DNA of 53,137 bases from Amycolatopsis sp. A133 (GTDB lineage Bacteria; Actinomycetota; Actinomycetes; Mycobacteriales; Pseudonocardiaceae), in NCBI RefSeq assembly GCF_031082405.1, contig NZ_JAVHJU010000007.1:422852-475988 (forward strand), in the 5' to 3' direction. Position 1 is the first letter of the stretch; the number at the start of each line of letters is the position of its first letter. Below, piece by piece: positions 33,274-40,272 of this stretch. Position numbers and translations under genes: made by a program. The notes under the pieces were generated by a model that did not search any database, was not told the DNA's origin, and saw only the letters and a list, made by a program, of their open reading frames with translations.

Positions 33274-33304
33274 AGCTTACTCTGCCCGCCGCGGTGGTGA
33301 TCAA
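33274..33304 (-). promoter_or_regulatory. Likely gcvP promoter
   Basis: On the minus strand TTGATC (33304-33299) and TAAGCT (33279-33274) with a 19-base spacer could be the -35 and -10 boxes; transcription would begin about 15 bases before the first aptamer. The -35 box lies inside the 14-bp tandem repeats. Confidence 0.45.
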
Positions 33305-33332
33305 GCGGTGGTGATCAAGCGGTGGTGATCAA
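33291..33332. repeat. Three perfect tandem copies of a 14-bp unit
   Basis: GCGGTGGTGATCAA occurs at 33291-33304, 33305-33318 and 33319-33332 without a mismatch. The third copy holds the TGA stop of the MerR gene (minus strand), so copy number does not alter that protein. The copies lie in the presumed promoter region of gcvP. Confidence 0.95.
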
Positions 33333-33907
33333 CCGGTCTTGCGGGCGTTGCGGCGCTGGGTGAGTTCGTCCGGCTGGTGCGCCTCGACGATGCCGCCGTC
33401 GGCGCGTTCGGCGGGGAACTCGTGGATGGTGCCGCTGATCTCCTGCATGGCGCCGCTGACCGCGATGCCGAAGACGCCTTGCCCGCCCTGGAGCAGATCG
33501 ACGATCTCTTCCGGCGAAGTGCACTCGTAGACGGTGGTGCCGTCGGAGAACAGCGTCACCCTGGCCAGGTCGCGGACGCCGCGGACGCGCAGGTGGTCGA
33601 CGGCGACCCGGATGTTCTGCAGGGAGACACCGGTGTCCAGCAGCCGCTTGACGACCTTGAGGACCAGGATGTCCTTGAACGAGTACAGCCGCTGCGAGCC
33701 GGAGCCGTGCGCGGTGCGGATGCTGGGCGCGACCAGTTTGGTCCGGGCCCAGTAGTCGAGCTGGCGGTAGGTGATCCCGGCGATCTGGCACGCCGCCGGC
33801 CCCCGGTAACCCACCAGCTCGTCGGGCAGCGAGTTGTCGGGGAACAGTTCCCCCTGCTCACCAGTCGCGACCCCGACAGGCTGCTTCTCGGAACCAGCCT
33901 CGACCAC
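33329..33907 (-). CDS. MerR family regulator (Rv1830-like)
   Basis: A 192-residue regulator with GYRGPAACQIAGITYRQLDYWARTKLVAPSIR (MerR-type winged helix, about 32-63), RLYSFKDILVLKVVKRLLDTGVSLQNIRVAVDHLR and a C-terminal part containing TVYECTSPEEIVDLLQGGQGVFGIAVSG. This is the second of two MerR genes in the conserved garA neighbourhood, between bifunctional nuclease and gcvP as in mycobacteria. GTG 33907 is chosen because GGGAGG is seven bases upstream. It lies just upstream of gcvP on the same strand but has a separate promoter region and riboswitch after it. Confidence 0.86.
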   Translation of the reverse strand: MVEAGSEKQPVGVATGEQGELFPDNSLPDELVGYRGPAACQIAGITYRQLDYWARTKLVAPSIRTAHGSGSQRLYSFKDILVLKVVKRLLDTGVSLQNIRVAVDHLRVRGVRDLARVTLFSDGTTVYECTSPEEIVDLLQGGQGVFGIAVSGAMQEISGTIHEFPAERADGGIVEAHQPDELTQRRNARKTG

Positions 33908-34150
33908 GCAAGCCTCCCTTCGCCCGACCAGGCGGCCGGCGAATGACAGCCGGAGGAGTCCCAGGAGCGGGACCCGCCGGAGATCAACCGCCACGGTCCG
34001 GCCCCAGACCGTGAATCACACCGTGACGATTTACCTCCTCCGACGGTAAGCGCCAGGAGAACACCGGTCAACGCGACGCGCGGCAAGGCTCAACGGTCGG
34101 CTGAGCCTTTGAGCCGTTCGCCGTACCCCCTACGGCGTGGTTCAAACTTC

Positions 34151-34197
34151 TTGCCTCTTTTTACTCAGCCGTGTAACTTTTTACTCATGCAAGTAAA
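34151..34197 (+). promoter_or_regulatory. Promoter and operator of the TetR gene, probably leaderless
   Basis: TTGCCT (34151-34156) and TAACTT (34174-34179) with a 17-base spacer make a good promoter whose start point falls at or next to ATG 34187. TTTACT (34180-34185) and AGTAAA (34192-34197) form an inverted repeat across the start codon, and the 11-mer CTTTTTACTCA occurs twice (34157 and 34177), exactly 20 bases apart. A leaderless, self-repressed transcript is likely. Confidence 0.6.
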
Positions 34198-34819
34198 CAC
34201 GGACCTCATGGCCGAGATGGGCCTCAGCGTCACCGAGGCCGCGCGCCGGGCGCAGATCATCGGCGCGACCATCGGCGTCCTGGCCGACCTCGGCTACCGC
34301 CGGACCACCTTCGCCAAGATCAAGGAGCGCGCCGGGCTCAGCAGCACGCGGCTCATCTCCTACCACTTCACGAACAAGGCCGGCCTGATGCAGGCCGTGC
34401 TCAGCACGGTCGTCGAGACGAAGAACGAGTTCCTCACCGAACGCACCGGCGGCGGTCTCGACCCGGCCGACCGGCCCGGCTACCTGCGGGCGCACATCGA
34501 GACGTCCGTCGCGTTCCTGCGCGCGTACCCCCAGTGCGTCCGGGCGCTGACGGAGCTGGCCGCCAACGCCGACGACGCCGACGGCTGGGTGATGACGAAG
34601 GTGCTGGTCGACGACATGCGCGTGCACGGGCTGGCCCGCCAGCTGAAGCAGGGCCAGGCCGAGGGCGCGTTCGGCGACTTCACGCCCGAGGTGATGGCGA
34701 TGTCCGTCGCCCAGGCCATCGACGGCGTCGCCGCGGCCTACGCGGCCGACCCTTCGCTGGACCTCGAAAAGTACGGGCGCGAAGTGGCGGACACGTTCGT
34801 CAAAGCGACGGCGCCTTGA
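34187..34819 (+). CDS. TetR family regulator
   Basis: The 210-residue protein has a TetR helix-turn-helix (VLADLGYRRTTFAKIKERAGLSSTRLISYHFTNKAGLMQAV, about 28-68) and an unassigned helical ligand domain. I chose ATG 34187 because the promoter places the transcript start there; a downstream ATG (34208) and an upstream open frame exist. Its last 20 bases overlap the convergent thioredoxin gene. It sits in a small plus-strand insertion within the garA-gcvP synteny block. The 11-bp direct repeat and the inverted repeat at the promoter point to autoregulation. Confidence 0.87.
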   Translation: MQVNTDLMAEMGLSVTEAARRAQIIGATIGVLADLGYRRTTFAKIKERAGLSSTRLISYHFTNKAGLMQAVLSTVVETKNEFLTERTGGGLDPADRPGYLRAHIETSVAFLRAYPQCVRALTELAANADDADGWVMTKVLVDDMRVHGLARQLKQGQAEGAFGDFTPEVMAMSVAQAIDGVAAAYAADPSLDLEKYGREVADTFVKATAP

Positions 34820-35141
34820 GCGCCCGGTCGAGCCGCTCTTCGATGCGGGCCTTCGGGAACGCGCCGACGATCGTCTCGACCGGCTCGCCGCCCGAGAAGA
34901 GGATCATCGTCGGCAGCGACATGACCCGGTAGGAGCGGGTGGTCTCGGGGTTCTCGTCCGCGTTCACCTTGCGGACGGCGAGCTCCCCCGCCCGCTCGGC
35001 GGCCAGCTGCTCCAGCACCGGGCCGACCATCCGGCACGGGCCGCACCAGGTGGCCCAGAACTCGACCAGCACGGGGACGTCGCTGCCGAGGACCTCGGTG
35101 AACGTCGCGTCGGTGACTTCGGCAACGGGATTTTCGGACAT
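34800..35141 (-). CDS. trxA: Thioredoxin
   Basis: A 113-residue cytosolic thioredoxin: ATFTEVLGSDVPVLVEFWATWCGPCRMVGPVL with the redox site Cys33-Gly-Pro-Cys36, then the cis-proline region MSLPTMILFSGGEPV. ATG 35141 follows GGAG by eight bases. It is preceded by a MerR gene on the same strand with an 11-base gap, so the two form an operon. The gene is probably not the housekeeping copy, since it lacks trxB nearby and is tied to a cysteine-bearing regulator. It overlaps the convergent TetR gene by 20 bases. Confidence 0.94.
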   Translation of the reverse strand: MSENPVAEVTDATFTEVLGSDVPVLVEFWATWCGPCRMVGPVLEQLAAERAGELAVRKVNADENPETTRSYRVMSLPTMILFSGGEPVETIVGAFPKARIEERLDRALKAPSL

Positions 35142-35152
35142 GGCGGGCTCCT

Positions 35153-35548
35153 TCACGGGCGGGGTGCTCCGGGGACGACACACGGATCGGGCGCCTGCCG
35201 GGCGAGCGCACCGGCGAGCTTCGCGGCCAGTTCGGCGCGGATGCCACCGAGCCGGGCGAGGAGGGCGTCGGCTTCTTCGAGCTTGCGCCGGTACACCTCG
35301 ATCGAGCTCGCGCACGAATCGCCGGTCTCGTGGCCGCTGCGCAGGCAGTCGACGAACGGGCGGGTCTCTTCGAGGGTCAGGCCGACCGTCTGGAGGGTCA
35401 GGATCTCCTTGACCAGCTGGAGGTCGTCCTCGCCGTACTCGCGGTAGCCGTTCGCCGAGCGCCGGGCCCGCAGAAGGCCCTGGTCCTCGTAAAACCGCAG
35501 CGCACGGGTGGTGACACCCGTGCGCTGCGCCAATTCTCCGATCCGCAT
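35153..35548 (-). CDS. MerR family regulator with three cysteines, upstream of thioredoxin
   Basis: A 131-residue MerR regulator: RIGELAQRTGVTTRALRFYEDQGLLRARRSANGYREYGEDDL (winged helix, 2-43), dimerisation helix after about 80. Cys68 and Cys79 with His73 between them lie at the effector-site end, and Cys123 near the C-terminus, which suits metal or thiol sensing. It is followed by trxA after 11 bases. The promoter has the 19-base spacer typical of MerR-activated genes with an inverted repeat in the spacer, so it probably activates its own operon under oxidative or metal stress. The inducer is not known. Confidence 0.86.
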   Translation of the reverse strand: MRIGELAQRTGVTTRALRFYEDQGLLRARRSANGYREYGEDDLQLVKEILTLQTVGLTLEETRPFVDCLRSGHETGDSCASSIEVYRRKLEEADALLARLGGIRAELAAKLAGALARQAPDPCVVPGAPRP

Positions 35549-35555
35549 GCCTCCG

Positions 35556-35586
35556 ACGCTAGACGTTGCCGTCCACGTGAAGGCAA
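35556..35586 (-). promoter_or_regulatory. MerR-type promoter with 19-base spacer
   Basis: On the minus strand TTGCCT (35586-35581) and TAGCGT (35561-35556) are separated by 19 bases, longer than normal and diagnostic of MerR-activated promoters. TTGCC and GGCAA (35586-35582 and 35570-35566) form the dyad. The start point would fall at about 35549, next to the ATG at 35548, so the mRNA may be leaderless. Confidence 0.65.
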
Positions 35587-35590
35587 GGGC

Positions 35591-36064
35591 TCAGGTGTCT
35601 GCTCCGCGGAAGTCTTCCGGCGACACGGAGTCGAGGAACTCGCGGAACTTCTCGACCTCGTCCTCCTGCTCGTCCGGGATGATCAGGCCGGCCTCCTCCA
35701 GCACCGCGTCGACGGCGTGGATGGGCACCCCGATCCGCAGGGCCAGCGCGACCGAGTCGCTCGGCCGGGCGGACACCCGGATGTCGCCGTCGAACACGAG
35801 CTCCGCGAAGAACGTGCCTTCCTTCAGGTCGGTGATGACGACCTGCTCCAGCTCCCGGCCGAGCGCTCCGATGACCTCTTTCAGCAGGTCATGCGTCAGC
35901 GGACGGGCGGGGCGGACCCCCTGCTGCTCCAAGGCGATGGCGGTGGCTTCGACCGAGCCGATCCAGATCGGCAGGTACCGTTCACCTTCGGTCTCCCGCA
36001 GCAACAAGATCGGCTGATTCGCGGGCAGCTCGACCCGCACACCGACGACGCGCATTTCGCTCAT
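35591..36064 (-). CDS. Bifunctional nuclease family protein (DUF151)
   Basis: A 157-residue protein: MSEMRVVGVRVELPANQPILLLRE, then YLPIWIGSVEATAIALEQQGVRPARPLTHDL and FDGDIRVSARPSDSVALALRIGVPIHAVDAVL, the complete DUF151 domain with an acidic tail. Plant and bacterial members have shown DNase/RNase activity. It corresponds to Rv1829 in the mycobacterial garA region and keeps that place, between the FtsR-like MerR gene and the next MerR gene. ATG 36064 follows GGGAGG by nine bases. Physiological role uncertain. Confidence 0.92.
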   Translation of the reverse strand: MSEMRVVGVRVELPANQPILLLRETEGERYLPIWIGSVEATAIALEQQGVRPARPLTHDLLKEVIGALGRELEQVVITDLKEGTFFAELVFDGDIRVSARPSDSVALALRIGVPIHAVDAVLEEAGLIIPDEQEDEVEKFREFLDSVSPEDFRGADT

Positions 36065-36280
36065 CGGGCTTCGCCTCCCTCTCGTGCACACGGGCTGCAG
36101 CGCCGAACCGGCTTCACGCCCATACTCCCGACGCTACCCGTCATCCGTGCGCTGTGCTCGCTGTCCGGACTCTCTCGGTTCGCCTGCCGCAAACCCGTGC
36201 CTTCACGGTACGGCATGCGGTGCCGAACATTCAGTCATTGACATGGGACCGCAAAGAGGATCTCACTGCCCCGTTATCGA

Positions 36281-37027
36281 TCAACACCCGGAAACGCCAC
36301 GGATTCCGGCCTTGACGAGCAGCGTGTGCAGGGTCACGGACAGGGCCGCGAGCTCCCGCACCACCTCGTCGGCCCGGGCCTTGGCCTCCGGGTCGCGGTG
36401 CCGGTACACCGGCGTCACGATCTGCTCCAGCAGGCCGACCTCGCGGTCGGCGGCGGCGCGGAAAGCACGCAGGTGTCTCGGTTCGATCCCGAATTCGGTC
36501 AGCGCCTTCACCGTCCGCGCGACCAGCACCGCGTCCGGGTCGAAGAACCCGGCGGGACCGGACCGGACCAGGCCGTACTGCTGCAGCTCGGCCAGCGCGG
36601 GCGCGTCGATGCCGGCCTGCTCCAGGAGCTCCTCCTGGGTCAGGCGCTGCTCCTTGCCCCCGGCGAAGTCTTCCGCCACGGGCAGGCCGACGTTCTCCGC
36701 CAGCACGTCGATCGGCACCAGCCGGCGCGGCGGGCGGGGCAGGTCCGCGGCGGGCCCGGCCCCCGAGTCCGCCGCGTCCAGCTGTTCCTTGATGACCTTC
36801 AACGGGAGGTAGTGGTCCCGCTGGGCGGCCAGGACGAACCTCAGGCGCTCCACGTCCGCCGCGGCGAACTGCCGGTACCCCGAAGCCGTCCGGCCCGGCT
36901 GGACCAGGCCTTCCGCTTCGAGGAACCGGATCTTGGAGATGGTGACATCGGGGAAGTCACCGCGCAGCTGCGCGAGTACCGCCCCGATGCTCAGTCCGTG
37001 GTTCTGTGGCCGCCCGGCCGCCGTCAC
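36281..37027 (-). CDS. ftsR: MerR family regulator, FtsR-like (Rv1828 type)
   Basis: A 248-residue regulator: LSIGAVLAQLRGDFPDVTISKIRFLEAEGLVQPGRTASGYRQFAAADVERLRFVLAAQRDHYLPLKVIKEQL (12-83) is the diagnostic winged-helix block of FtsR/Rv1828. The corynebacterial member activates ftsZ. The C-terminal half is a second winged-helix-like domain (LTQEELLEQAGIDAPALAELQQYGLV). GTG 37027 overlaps the garA stop in GTGA, so it is co-translated with garA, as in mycobacteria. The 216-base gap that follows should hold the promoter of the nuclease gene. Symbol assigned by resemblance and synteny. Confidence 0.85.
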   Translation of the reverse strand: MTAAGRPQNHGLSIGAVLAQLRGDFPDVTISKIRFLEAEGLVQPGRTASGYRQFAAADVERLRFVLAAQRDHYLPLKVIKEQLDAADSGAGPAADLPRPPRRLVPIDVLAENVGLPVAEDFAGGKEQRLTQEELLEQAGIDAPALAELQQYGLVRSGPAGFFDPDAVLVARTVKALTEFGIEPRHLRAFRAAADREVGLLEQIVTPVYRHRDPEAKARADEVVRELAALSVTLHTLLVKAGIRGVSGC

Positions 37028-37494
37028 TGCGCCCCCTGGCCCCCGTGCCCCGGGCCGGTCAGGAAGACCAGGCGGAACTTCCCGATCTGCACCTCGTCGC
37101 CGCCGGCGAGGACGGCCTGGTCGACCGGCTCGCGGTTGACGTAGGTGCCGTTGAGGCTGCCGACGTCGATGACGACGAACTCGCCGCCCTCACGCCGGAA
37201 CTCGGCGTGCCGGCGGGAGACCGTGACGTCGTCCAGGAAGATGTCGCTGTCCGGGTGCCGGCCGGCGCTGGTGGTGTCGCGGTCGAGCAGGAACCGCGAA
37301 CCCGCGTTCGGCCCGCGCTTCACGACCAGCAGGGCCGAACCCGGCGGCAGGGCGTCGACGCCCTGGACCGGCGCCTCGGCGGCCGGGGCGGGCTCGTGGC
37401 CTTCGGCTTCGGCCAGGAAGTCGGCCCGGAAGACAGAGGTCCGCTCCGGAGACTGCTCCGGGGGAACGCCGCCGGGCCCGTCGTTCGTGCTCAC
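37024..37494 (-). CDS. garA: FHA-domain regulator GarA (OdhI family)
   Basis: GarA/OdhI binds and inhibits 2-oxoglutarate dehydrogenase and glutamate enzymes until its N-terminal threonine is phosphorylated by Ser/Thr kinases. The 156-residue protein has the N-terminal phospho-motif and an FHA domain (SAGRHPDSDIFLDDVTVSRRHAEF, GSLNGTYVN) nearly identical to mycobacterial GarA. The motif reads PERTSVFRADFL (16-27): the threonine next to Ser is kept (Thr19) but the preceding threonine, present as ETTS in mycobacteria and used by PknG, is Arg18. GTG 37494 follows AGGAGA by eight bases. It overlaps the FtsR-like gene. Confidence 0.94.
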   Translation of the reverse strand: MSTNDGPGGVPPEQSPERTSVFRADFLAEAEGHEPAPAAEAPVQGVDALPPGSALLVVKRGPNAGSRFLLDRDTTSAGRHPDSDIFLDDVTVSRRHAEFRREGGEFVVIDVGSLNGTYVNREPVDQAVLAGGDEVQIGKFRLVFLTGPGHGGQGAQ

Positions 37495-37524
37495 CTGAGC
37501 TCTCCTCCACACATGCTGTGATGC

Positions 37525-37552
37525 CTAGTACTCAAGAACGTGTAGCTGCCAA
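37525..37552 (-). promoter_or_regulatory. Likely garA promoter
   Basis: On the minus strand TTGGCA (37552-37547) and TACTAG (37530-37525) with a 16-base spacer lie 30 bases before the garA start and after the gcvH stop, giving garA its own promoter. Confidence 0.5.
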
Positions 37553-37609
37553 CGTACCGTGCCTGATCGATTCTCCGAGCCCCGGCTCCCCGAACCGGCG
37601 GAGCGGGCT

Positions 37610-37996
37610 TCAGCCCTTGGTCAGCGCGTCGTACGCCTCGGCTTCGAGCAGGGCTTCCAGACCCGCCGGGTCGTCGAGCCGGATCTCGATCAGCCAGCCC
37701 TCGCCGTAGGGGTCGCTGTTGATCAGTTCCGGCGAGTCGGCGACCGCGTCGTTGACCGCGACGACCTCACCGTCGACCGGCGCGAACAGCTCGGAGACGC
37801 TCTTGGTCGACTCGACCTCGCCGAAGACGTCACCCGCGCTCACCAGCCTGCCGACGTCGGGCAGGTCGACGAACACGACGTCGCCGAGCTGGTCCTGCGC
37901 GTACTCGGTGATGCCGACGCGCACGAGGGTCTCCTCGCCGCGGGTGGCGACCCACTCGTGTTCCTCGGTGTAGCGAAGCTCTTCAGGAGCGGACAC
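37610..37996 (-). CDS. gcvH: Glycine cleavage system H protein
   Basis: GcvH carries the aminomethyl group on a lipoyl arm between the P, T and L proteins. The 128-residue protein has LRYTEEHEWV at the start, YAQDQLGDVVFVDLPDVG, and the lipoylated lysine in VESTKSVSEL (Lys65), then LINSDPYGEGWLIEI. GTG 37996 follows GGGGA. It is separated from gcvP by the garA block, as in mycobacteria, and no riboswitch precedes it. Lipoyl attachment is known for the family. Confidence 0.96.
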   Translation of the reverse strand: MSAPEELRYTEEHEWVATRGEETLVRVGITEYAQDQLGDVVFVDLPDVGRLVSAGDVFGEVESTKSVSELFAPVDGEVVAVNDAVADSPELINSDPYGEGWLIEIRLDDPAGLEALLEAEAYDALTKG

Positions 37997-38088
37997 CGCC
38001 GGTCCCCTTTCATGCCCTCACTGGCCAGACTGTTGCGCGAAGTCTTACACCCACACGGCGCAGCCGCCCGCCACGACCCGGGGAAAGC

Positions 38089-38703
38089 TCACTCTCCGGC
38101 TTCGCGGAGCGCGTTGCGCGCCTGGACGACGTAGAGCACGCCGGACCAGACGTAGAGAACGCCGCCCCAGATGGTGAAGGCGTACCCGATCGGTCTCGCC
38201 ACGGCGGCGACGTCCGAGCCACCCTGCGCGAGCAGCAGCAACGGGAAGGCGTACATCAGGACGAAGGTGGCACCCTTGCCGATGTAGGTGACCTCGGGCG
38301 GCGCGAAGCCCCGGCGGCGCAGGGTGACGACGCAGACGCCGAGCACGGCCTCCCGCAGGATCAGCGGGACGACGACCCACCACGGGATGATGTCCCGCAC
38401 GAGGAAGGCGACGAGGGTGGCGAGGATGTAGAGCCGGTCGGCGGCGGGGTCGAGCAGCTGCCCGAGCCGCGACATCTGGTTGAGCCAGCGGGCGAGCTTG
38501 CCGTCGAGCCAGTCGGTCAGGGCGCTGAAGACGAGCAGGGCGAGCGCCCAGCCGTCTTCCCGGGGGCCGAGCAGCAGCCAGAGGAAGACGGGCACCCCGG
38601 CCAGCCGCAGCAGCGACAGGATGTTGGGGACGTTGAGGGCCTGCCGCAGCAGCGACGGCTCGGCACCCGCCTGAGCGGCGGGTTCGGGGGCGGCTGTGCT
38701 CAC
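38089..38703 (-). CDS. CDP-alcohol phosphatidyltransferase (PgsA2-like)
   Basis: The 204-residue membrane enzyme carries the complete CDP-alcohol motif, D64-x2-D67-G68-x2-A71-R72-x8-G81-x3-D85-x3-D89, within several hydrophobic helices (about 25-46, 51-63, 94-112, 114-128, 142-160 and 170-195). It transfers a phosphatidyl group from CDP-diacylglycerol to an alcohol such as glycerol phosphate or inositol phosphate. It corresponds in context to Rv1822 (pgsA2). GTG 38703 is the start. The acceptor cannot be read from sequence. Confidence 0.9.
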   Translation of the reverse strand: MSTAAPEPAAQAGAEPSLLRQALNVPNILSLLRLAGVPVFLWLLLGPREDGWALALLVFSALTDWLDGKLARWLNQMSRLGQLLDPAADRLYILATLVAFLVRDIIPWWVVVPLILREAVLGVCVVTLRRRGFAPPEVTYIGKGATFVLMYAFPLLLLAQGGSDVAAVARPIGYAFTIWGGVLYVWSGVLYVVQARNALREAGE

Positions 38704-39214
38704 GGGGCCATTAAACAGCGGCGCGGGGGTGGGTCGCCCGGTGGTGCGGGGGTGGGTGGCTGGGTTCCCGACGCCCGGTGGTCGCCTGACCGGCCGCGGG
38801 CCTGCGGCTCGGGCGGGGCCGGGCGGCGCCGGCGGGTGGGACTGGCGGCGGCGGGCGGGGCAGCGCTGGCGGCGGGCCGAGCTGGACTGGGCGGCGAGCT
38901 GGGCTGGGCCGGCGGCGGCAGTTCCCGCCCCGGCAGCCCGCCCGCCCTGCTGGCAACCTGATCGGGCCGCAGCGGCGCATCGCGGGGTTCCGCACGTCTG
39001 GCGGGCTGAAGTCTCGCCCCTGCGGCCCGCGGACCTGGGCCTCGAGCGCCACAGCGGGGCGGCCGGGTTCCGGGCCAGGCCAGCTGGAGTTTCGCCCGGT
39101 CAGCCCGCCGGGCTGCGGCTCGAGCGGCATGGGCCGGAAGTCACCCGGCAACCGCCCCGCCGAGTTCCCGGCGCACCGTGGTGGCCGGGCCGCCCCCGCG
39201 GCCCGGCGGCACTC
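38704..39214. other. GC-rich gene-poor stretch with degenerate repeats
   Basis: About 510 bases of very GC-rich, low-complexity sequence without a credible gene. Open frames on both strands are long only because stops are rare. Two diverged copies of a roughly 55-base block (about 39005-39058 and 39082-39135; common elements GCTG-A/G-AGT and GGCTCGAGCG-type) occur. One plus-strand frame reads the copies as AxVSPxxPAxLxLERH twice, which may be the remnant of a repeat protein. Nothing else recognised. Confidence 0.5.
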
Positions 39215-39424
39215 TCAGCTCGCGCGGCGGTGGCTCCAGCCGCGTCGCTGCAGCTCGGCGCTGGTCAGGGACTCGGGGCGGCCGCGGTAGTCGGTGCCCA
39301 TCCAGCGGGCTCGGCCGGCGCGTCCCTCGAGGACGTACGGGCGGCCGCAGCACCAGACCACGGTGCAGGGGACGGTCGGCGGACTGGACGGGTTTTCGGT
39401 GCTGGTCACAGCGTCGGCGTTCAT
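39215..39424 (-). CDS. Small Cys-bearing protein, unknown
   Basis: A 69-residue protein with a central block VWCCGRPYVLEGRAGRARWMGTD followed by RGRPESLTSAELQRRGW. The composition (paired Cys, several Trp) is unlike random GC-rich frames, which supports a real gene. ATG 39424 has only a weak purine-rich site; GTG 39433 is an alternative. It is divergent from the lipoprotein pair. No known domain; the CC pair could bind a metal or form a disulfide. Confidence 0.55.
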   Translation of the reverse strand: MNADAVTSTENPSSPPTVPCTVVWCCGRPYVLEGRAGRARWMGTDYRGRPESLTSAELQRRGWSHRRAS

Positions 39425-39434
39425 CGCTCTCACG

Positions 39435-39460
39435 GATTCGGGACGGGGATTCGGGACGGG
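39435..39460. repeat. Tandem 13-bp duplication
   Basis: GATTCGGGACGGG occurs twice in tandem (39435-39447 and 39448-39460), just upstream of the small Cys-bearing gene on the minus strand. It may be a slippage product in its leader. Confidence 0.85.
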
Positions 39461-39733
39461 GAAACTCTTCGGCCTCCACCCAGATCTTCGGCGTGTGAGG
39501 CCGGATTGTTAACCGTTGCGGCGCGAATTAGACCGATCGGTTCTTGATGGCAGCGGGAGGTTTCAGAGCGTGAACGGAATGTTAATCGTCCATTGTGGAC
39601 ACCATTCCGGCAGCCACCGGACCGGGCCGCCACCCGGCTGTTGTAATCTCCGGCACACCCGTGGGCGCGCCGCTCCCCGGAGATCAGCGGAGACCAGGAC
39701 GACCGCCCGGCCGGCCGGGGAGGAAGGATCGCG
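39461..39733. other. Divergent intergenic region
   Basis: About 270 bases between the small protein (-) and the first lipoprotein (+), with lower GC around 39505-39610 (TTGTTAAC, GAATTAGA, TGTTAATCG), where the divergent promoters are likely. CGGAATG (39575-39581) and CATTCCG (39603-39609) form a perfect inverted repeat 21 bases apart, a possible operator. No gene seen. Confidence 0.4.
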
Positions 39734-40237
39734 GTGCCCCACCCGACCACCACGAGGACGTGGCTCGTGGCCTGCCTCGCCGTGCCCGCGCTCGCGGCCT
39801 GCTCCGGCGACCCGGCCGCGCAGGCTCCCCCGGCCCCGTCGTCCTCGGCGGCCGCTCCCACCGCGCCGACGCCGACGGGCACCCCGCCGCCCCCGCCCGC
39901 CTCCGGGGACGGTTCGACCGCGCCGGCCGCGCCCCCCAAGCCGTCCGGGGCGCCGCCGCCGGTGCCCGGGTCCTGCGGCACCGTGACCGCCGCCAGCGGG
40001 CTGACCCTCTACGTCTTCGACAGCGGCGCCGCCGGCGTCAGCTGCGTCGCGGCGACGAAGCTCGTCGGCGACTTCCACCGCACGATCGCCGGGCGGCAGG
40101 GCGCCGGCTCGAACGACGCGGTGAACGAGACCGTCGACGGCTGGCTGTGCACCTCCGGGCCGCCCGCCGCCCAGGGCGGTACCACCTGCACCAAGGGCGA
40201 GCAGACGGTCTTCGCCGCCGTCGTGCCGTCCGAGTGA
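39734..40237 (+). CDS. Predicted lipoprotein, first of a paralogous pair
   Basis: A 167-residue exported protein. The signal peptide ends in the lipobox LAAC near residue 23, then a Pro/Ala/Ser-rich linker to about 78. The mature domain has four Cys in the pattern CGTVT, then SCVAATKLVGDF, WLCTSGPP and TTC. GTG 39734 follows GGAGGAAGG. The downstream gene encodes a protein with the same layout and Cys order, so the two arose by duplication. No known domain is recognised; a cell-surface role is likely. Confidence 0.78.
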   Translation: MPHPTTTRTWLVACLAVPALAACSGDPAAQAPPAPSSSAAAPTAPTPTGTPPPPPASGDGSTAPAAPPKPSGAPPPVPGSCGTVTAASGLTLYVFDSGAAGVSCVAATKLVGDFHRTIAGRQGAGSNDAVNETVDGWLCTSGPPAAQGGTTCTKGEQTVFAAVVPSE

Positions 40238-40272
40238 GTCCGTTCCGATCTCCTCGCGCTCCTGAAGGGCCC

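Noticed and set aside
38711..39151. 146-residue minus-strand frame in the GC-rich gap
   Set aside because: It is Pro/Arg-rich, lacks a ribosome-binding site and any domain; no better than expected from the base composition.
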